Made by a program: the position numbers and the translations under genes
Shown here: in pieces, positions 5,733-8,213 of the stretch
How positions within the stretch are numbered: position 1 is the first letter of the stretch
Layout of the letters: every line of letters starts with the position of its first letter
The notes under the pieces: generated by a model
What the model was told of the DNA's origin: nothing
Database searches by the model: none
Seen by the model: the letters and a program-made list of their open reading frames with translations, nothing else
Origin: an uncultured Opitutaceae bacterium
GTDB lineage: Bacteria; Verrucomicrobiota; Verrucomicrobiae; Opitutales; Opitutaceae
Direction: 5' to 3'
Assembly (NCBI GenBank): GCA_946482625.1
Contig: CAMLSH010000159.1
Location: 1-8,213, forward strand
Length of the DNA stretch: 8,213 nt

Positions 5733-6491
5733 ATGATTCATCCCAACGCGATTGTTGAACCCGGTGCGCAGCTTGGCGCGGACTGCGAAATCCACGCGGG
5801 TGCGATCATCCGGAAACATGCGATTCTAGGCGACCGCGTGGTCGTGCATCCGTACGCGGTGATCGGGGGCGATCCGCAGTATTTGAAATTCGAGCACGCG
5901 ACAGAGAGTTTCGTGCGGGTGGGGAATGGCACGGTGTTGCGCGAGTATGTGACGATCAACCGGGCGATCCACGCAGGGCAGGCGACGGTGGTGGGCGAGA
6001 ATTGTTTTTTAATGTCGGGGGCGCACCTCGCGCACGATTGCCAGGTGGGGAATAACGTGGTGCTCGCGAACAACGCATTGATGGCGGGACACGTGAGCAT
6101 CGGCGATTTTGCGTTTATCGGTGGCGGAGCGGCGGCGCATCAGTTCACGCGCATCGGCGAGAGCGTGATGATCGGCGGGCTGGCGCGGATCACGCGGGAT
6201 CTCGCGCCCTTCACGATCGTGGCGGAGCGCGATGAAGTGTCTGGCTTGAACTTGATTGGACTGAAACGGCGCGGTGTCGCGCGCGAGACGATCGTCGAGC
6301 TGAAGAAAGCATTTAAAGAGGTCTATTTTTCCACGGGAAATATCCGCGATCTAGCCACGCGTGCGCTGGCATCGGGGACGTTTACCGCAGCGGAGACGCG
6401 ACGGTTCCTGGAGTTCTTTGCCGACGGTAAACGCAGTTTCGCGCGGCCTGCGCGCGTGGTGCGCGAGGACGCGGCGGAGGCCGGGGAATAA
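5733..6491 (+). CDS. lpxA: Acyl-ACP--UDP-N-acetylglucosamine O-acyltransferase (LpxA)
   Basis: This 252-residue left-handed beta-helix enzyme performs the first step of lipid A synthesis, moving a 3-hydroxyacyl chain from ACP to the UDP-sugar. Hexapeptide repeats run through about residue 155, followed by the helical C-terminal domain. Against E. coli LpxA (recalled), the catalytic histidine is H101 in AHLAHDC, H136 matches H160, and GLKRRG (176-181) is conserved. G149 sits where E. coli has G173, which suggests a long acyl chain. Oddities: the N-terminal helix is about 24 residues (roughly one coil) shorter than in E. coli, and an in-frame TGA just upstream rules out an earlier start. Y50 replaces the E. 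coli D74, and I175 replaces E200, both sugar-nucleotide contacts. It is not next to lpxD, lpxC or fabZ as in many genomes, but heads a tight unit with pdxA (9 bp gap). Confidence 0.94.
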   Translation: MIHPNAIVEPGAQLGADCEIHAGAIIRKHAILGDRVVVHPYAVIGGDPQYLKFEHATESFVRVGNGTVLREYVTINRAIHAGQATVVGENCFLMSGAHLAHDCQVGNNVVLANNALMAGHVSIGDFAFIGGGAAAHQFTRIGESVMIGGLARITRDLAPFTIVAERDEVSGLNLIGLKRRGVARETIVELKKAFKEVYFSTGNIRDLATRALASGTFTAAETRRFLEFFADGKRSFARPARVVREDAAEAGE

Positions 6492-6500
6492 CCGCTCACG

Positions 6501-7439
6501 ATGAGCGCAAAACTAGCATTCACTTGCGGTGATCCGGCGGGCGTGGGGCCGGAGATTGTCGCGGCGTGGCTGGCCGCACACCCGCGAGAGGCGCGCGATG
6601 TCGCGGTGATCGGGCCGGCGCGGTGGCTGACGGAGATCGATGTGGAGCGCTCAGGTGCGACAGCGGTGGCGGTCGACGGGATTGATTCGGATTTTCACGC
6701 GAAGCTTGGCGAGCCGTCGATTGCAGGCGCGCGTGTCGCATTGGCGGCGATGGAGCGAGCGGCGGCCGGGACGTTGAGCGGGGAATTTTCCGGCGTTGTC
6801 ACGGGCCCGGTGAGCAAGAGTTGGTTGCAGAAAGCTGGATACACGTTTCCCGGGCAGACGGAATTTTTTGCGGCGCGGTGGGGCGGGGAACCGACGATGG
6901 CGTTTTGCGGCGGAAAGCTACGCGTCGTGTTGCTGACGTGGCATATTCCACTGCGGGAGGTGATGGCGCAGTTGACGGAAACGAATATCTCGCGCGCAGT
7001 GCGGGCGGCGGACGAGCTGGCGCGGGCTGAAGGCGTGACGGCGCCGCGGATCGGTGTGTGCGGACTCAATCCGCACGCGGGAGAAGACGGGCTGCTTGGC
7101 TCGGAAGAGCGCGACGTGATCGATCCGATCCTAGCGAAATTGCGCGGGCAGTTTCCGGGGCTGTCGCGTTGTGAGGCGGGGGATACGTTGTTCGCGCGGT
7201 CGTTGCGCGGGGAGTTCGATGTGGTGATCGCGCTTTATCACGACCAAGGGCTGGCGCCGTTGAAGACGGTGGATTTTGACGAGGCGGTGAACGTGACGCT
7301 CGGTTTGCCGCATGTGCGGACGAGTCCGGATCACGGGACGGCGTTTGGCATCGCGGGGAAAGGCGTGGCCAGCGCGACCAGTTTCACGAATGCGGTGTCC
7401 GTGGCGCGGCGCTTGATAAACGCGAGAGCGGGACGATAG
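6501..7439 (+). CDS. pdxA: 4-hydroxythreonine-4-phosphate dehydrogenase (PdxA)
   Basis: This 312-residue cytoplasmic enzyme oxidises 4-phosphohydroxy-L-threonine with NAD(P)+ in the DXP-dependent pathway to pyridoxal phosphate. Signatures are GDPAGVGPE (10-18), VVTGPVSK (99-106), GQTEFFA (118-124), TWHIPLR (146-152), CGLNPHAGEDG (187-197), YHDQGLAPLK (246-255), NVTLGLP (264-270) and SPDHGTAF (275-282). The metal-binding histidines are expected at H148, H192 and H247, matching E. coli H166, H211 and H266 (recalled). It is slightly shorter than the E. coli protein (about 329) but has every motif. It starts 9 bp after lpxA and ends 11 bp before the Fe-S carrier, so the three are probably one transcript. 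The ATG at 6501 places the GDPAG motif at residue 10, as is normal. A GGGGA lies 13 nt upstream, too far for a good Shine-Dalgarno. Confidence 0.96.
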   Translation: MSAKLAFTCGDPAGVGPEIVAAWLAAHPREARDVAVIGPARWLTEIDVERSGATAVAVDGIDSDFHAKLGEPSIAGARVALAAMERAAAGTLSGEFSGVVTGPVSKSWLQKAGYTFPGQTEFFAARWGGEPTMAFCGGKLRVVLLTWHIPLREVMAQLTETNISRAVRAADELARAEGVTAPRIGVCGLNPHAGEDGLLGSEERDVIDPILAKLRGQFPGLSRCEAGDTLFARSLRGEFDVVIALYHDQGLAPLKTVDFDEAVNVTLGLPHVRTSPDHGTAFGIAGKGVASATSFTNAVSVARRLINARAGR

Positions 7440-7450
7440 TTCCTTCCCTC

Positions 7451-7864
7451 ATGTCCGCCGAATCGCTCGTTGCTCAATCGATCCCCACGCCCAGCCCGGC
7501 TGCCGCGAATCCGGCGGTCGTTTTGCGCGAAGGAAACGAGAACTTGGTGAAGCTCACCGAGGCGGCGGGGACGAAGGTGAATGCGTTGATCGCGCGTGAA
7601 AAGCAGGGCGATTATCTGCGCATCGCGATCACGGGAGGTGGTTGCAATGGGCTGAGTTACAAAATGCGTTTCACCGGTGAGACGAAGAAGGGCGACATCT
7701 TGGTCCGCACGGGCGGAGCGAGCGTTTTGGTCGATGCGAAAACGGCGCTCTACTTGAAGGGCACGGTGCTCGATTACTCGAACAAGATGGTCGGGGGCGG
7801 CTTCAAATTTTCCAATCCCAACGCCAAAGCCAGCTGTTCGTGCGGGGAAAGTTTCAGTGTTTGA
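7451..7864 (+). CDS. Iron-sulfur cluster assembly/insertion protein, IscA/ErpA (HesB-like) family
   Basis: This 137-residue A-type carrier passes Fe-S clusters to target proteins in the cytoplasm. The three cluster cysteines are present in the family arrangement: C65 in GGGCNGLSY, and C129 and C131 in the C-terminal CSCGESF. The spacing equals that of E. coli IscA (35, 99, 101) plus a constant 30, so the core domain (about 31-137) is full length and intact. The extra first 30 residues are rich in proline, alanine and serine (SIPTPSPAAANPA), look disordered and do not resemble a clear targeting signal. A start at an internal ATG or GTG is not well supported. Sequence alone does not decide between IscA, SufA and ErpA. 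It sits 11 bp after pdxA. A link is possible because pyridoxal phosphate is the cofactor of the cysteine desulfurase that feeds Fe-S assembly, but that is inference. Confidence 0.93.
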   Translation: MSAESLVAQSIPTPSPAAANPAVVLREGNENLVKLTEAAGTKVNALIAREKQGDYLRIAITGGGCNGLSYKMRFTGETKKGDILVRTGGASVLVDAKTALYLKGTVLDYSNKMVGGGFKFSNPNAKASCSCGESFSV

Positions 7865-8074
7865 TCGAGGGCCGCGCACAACGGCGAGTGGGAGCCCGGG
7901 ACATCCCGTCGCACACCGCAGATTTCAGAAGGCTGGTGCGACCGCTTCCGACGGGCGGGCGCGGTTGAGGAATTGACGTTCCGGCGCTTGAGATTTCTCC
8001 GGATAAGTTAGTTGTTGTCAGCCCGGCGCATCCGGGCGAAAAAGAAATTCACCGAATTCACCAAGCACTTATTG
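7865..8074 (+). promoter_or_regulatory. Leader region of infC with several small stem-loops
   Basis: These 210 bases hold no gene. Visible structure: CGGGA/TCCCG (7897-7908, tight), CCCGTC (7905-7910) pairing with GACGGG (7950-7955), GTCGCAC (7908-7914) pairing with GTGCGAC (7936-7942), and GCCCGG/CCGGGC (8021-8037) with a 5-nt loop. Some of these compete for the same bases. AATTCACC is repeated at 8046-8053 and 8055-8062. No terminator T-tract and no convincing promoter were found, though TTGACG at 7973-7978 could be a -35 box. In other bacteria infC leaders are controlled by IF-3 or L20, but no known motif was recognised here. Confidence 0.35.
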
Positions 8075-8213
8075 ATGGCCACATCGTTTTCTTCAGGCGG
8101 TAACCGCCCCGGTCAGTATCAGCGTCGTACAAACAACGACCCATTCGCGGCCATTCGCCGCAATCATCGCATCAAGGTCCCGCAGATCCGCGTGATCAGC
8201 CCCGAAGGTAAAC
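8075..8213 (+). CDS. infC: Translation initiation factor IF-3, N-terminal part (partial)
   Basis: The frame starts at ATG 8075 and runs off the right edge after 46 codons plus one base. After a 29-residue serine/asparagine/arginine-rich N-terminal extension comes NHRIKVPQIRVISPEGK (30-46), the conserved opening of the IF-3 N-domain (compare the RI..EIR..EVRLI...G pattern of other IF-3 proteins). IF-3 binds the 30S subunit, checks the start codon and prevents early joining of the 50S. An in-frame TTG directly precedes the ATG and could be the real start. The unusual AUU start of enteric infC is not used in this frame. Codons here end more often in C or T than in the upstream plus-strand genes, as expected for a highly expressed gene. 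By analogy rpmI and rplT would follow to the right, outside this window. Confidence 0.87.
   Translation, partial: MATSFSSGGNRPGQYQRRTNNDPFAAIRRNHRIKVPQIRVISPEGK

Noticed and set aside
7973..8007. TTGACG ... GATAAG as the infC promoter
   Set aside because: The spacer is 23 bp, too long for a normal sigma-70 promoter, and no better -10 lies at 16-18 bp.
8021..8044. GC hairpin followed by GAAAAAG as an intrinsic terminator
   Set aside because: On the plus strand the stem is followed by A, not T. On the minus strand nothing T-rich follows the stem. It fits a leader hairpin better than a terminator.

Overview
The window looks like chromosomal DNA of a high-GC Gram-negative bacterium: it carries a lipid A gene (lpxA), a TonB-dependent outer-membrane receptor and ordinary housekeeping genes. 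The missing Shine-Dalgarno sequences, the gene style and the Opitutus-like receptor suggest Verrucomicrobiota (Opitutaceae or relatives). That placement is an inference from general style, not from a marker gene. No rRNA, tRNA, CRISPR array, insertion sequence or phage gene was seen.

Layout. Bases 1-59 may hold the start of a minus-strand gene that leaves the window. Bases 168-3574 form a two-gene minus-strand unit: a TonB-dependent receptor (3574-1382) followed after 21 bp by a four-helix PepSY-TM membrane protein (1358-168). This fits a siderophore or metal-chelate uptake module: the receptor imports the chelate and the PepSY protein may reduce it or its metal. The divergent region 3575-3782 is rich in signals: a minus-strand promoter, two Fur-box-like 15-mers lying on it, and a very C-rich, G-poor leader. 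From 3783 everything is on the plus strand: aroB (shikimate pathway), an unrecognised 215-residue protein with hints of a PD-(D/E)XK nuclease-like fold, lpxA (first step of lipid A synthesis), pdxA (vitamin B6 synthesis), an IscA/ErpA-type Fe-S carrier, and the first 46 codons of infC (translation initiation factor IF-3) running off the right edge.

The genes lpxA, pdxA and the Fe-S carrier are 9 and 11 bp apart and are almost certainly one transcript. The unknown gene is flanked on both sides by intergenic segments with long perfect inverted repeats (9-11 bp arms) and no T-tract, so these are not simple terminators.

The most interesting points are the iron-type control region ahead of the receptor, with its possible Rho-type leader; a short LpxA with changes at two substrate-contact positions; the unknown nuclease-like protein, which lacks the usual acidic residue before its lysine; and a complete lack of Shine-Dalgarno motifs. 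I see no clear novel defence or mobile system here. Most of the window is core metabolism.
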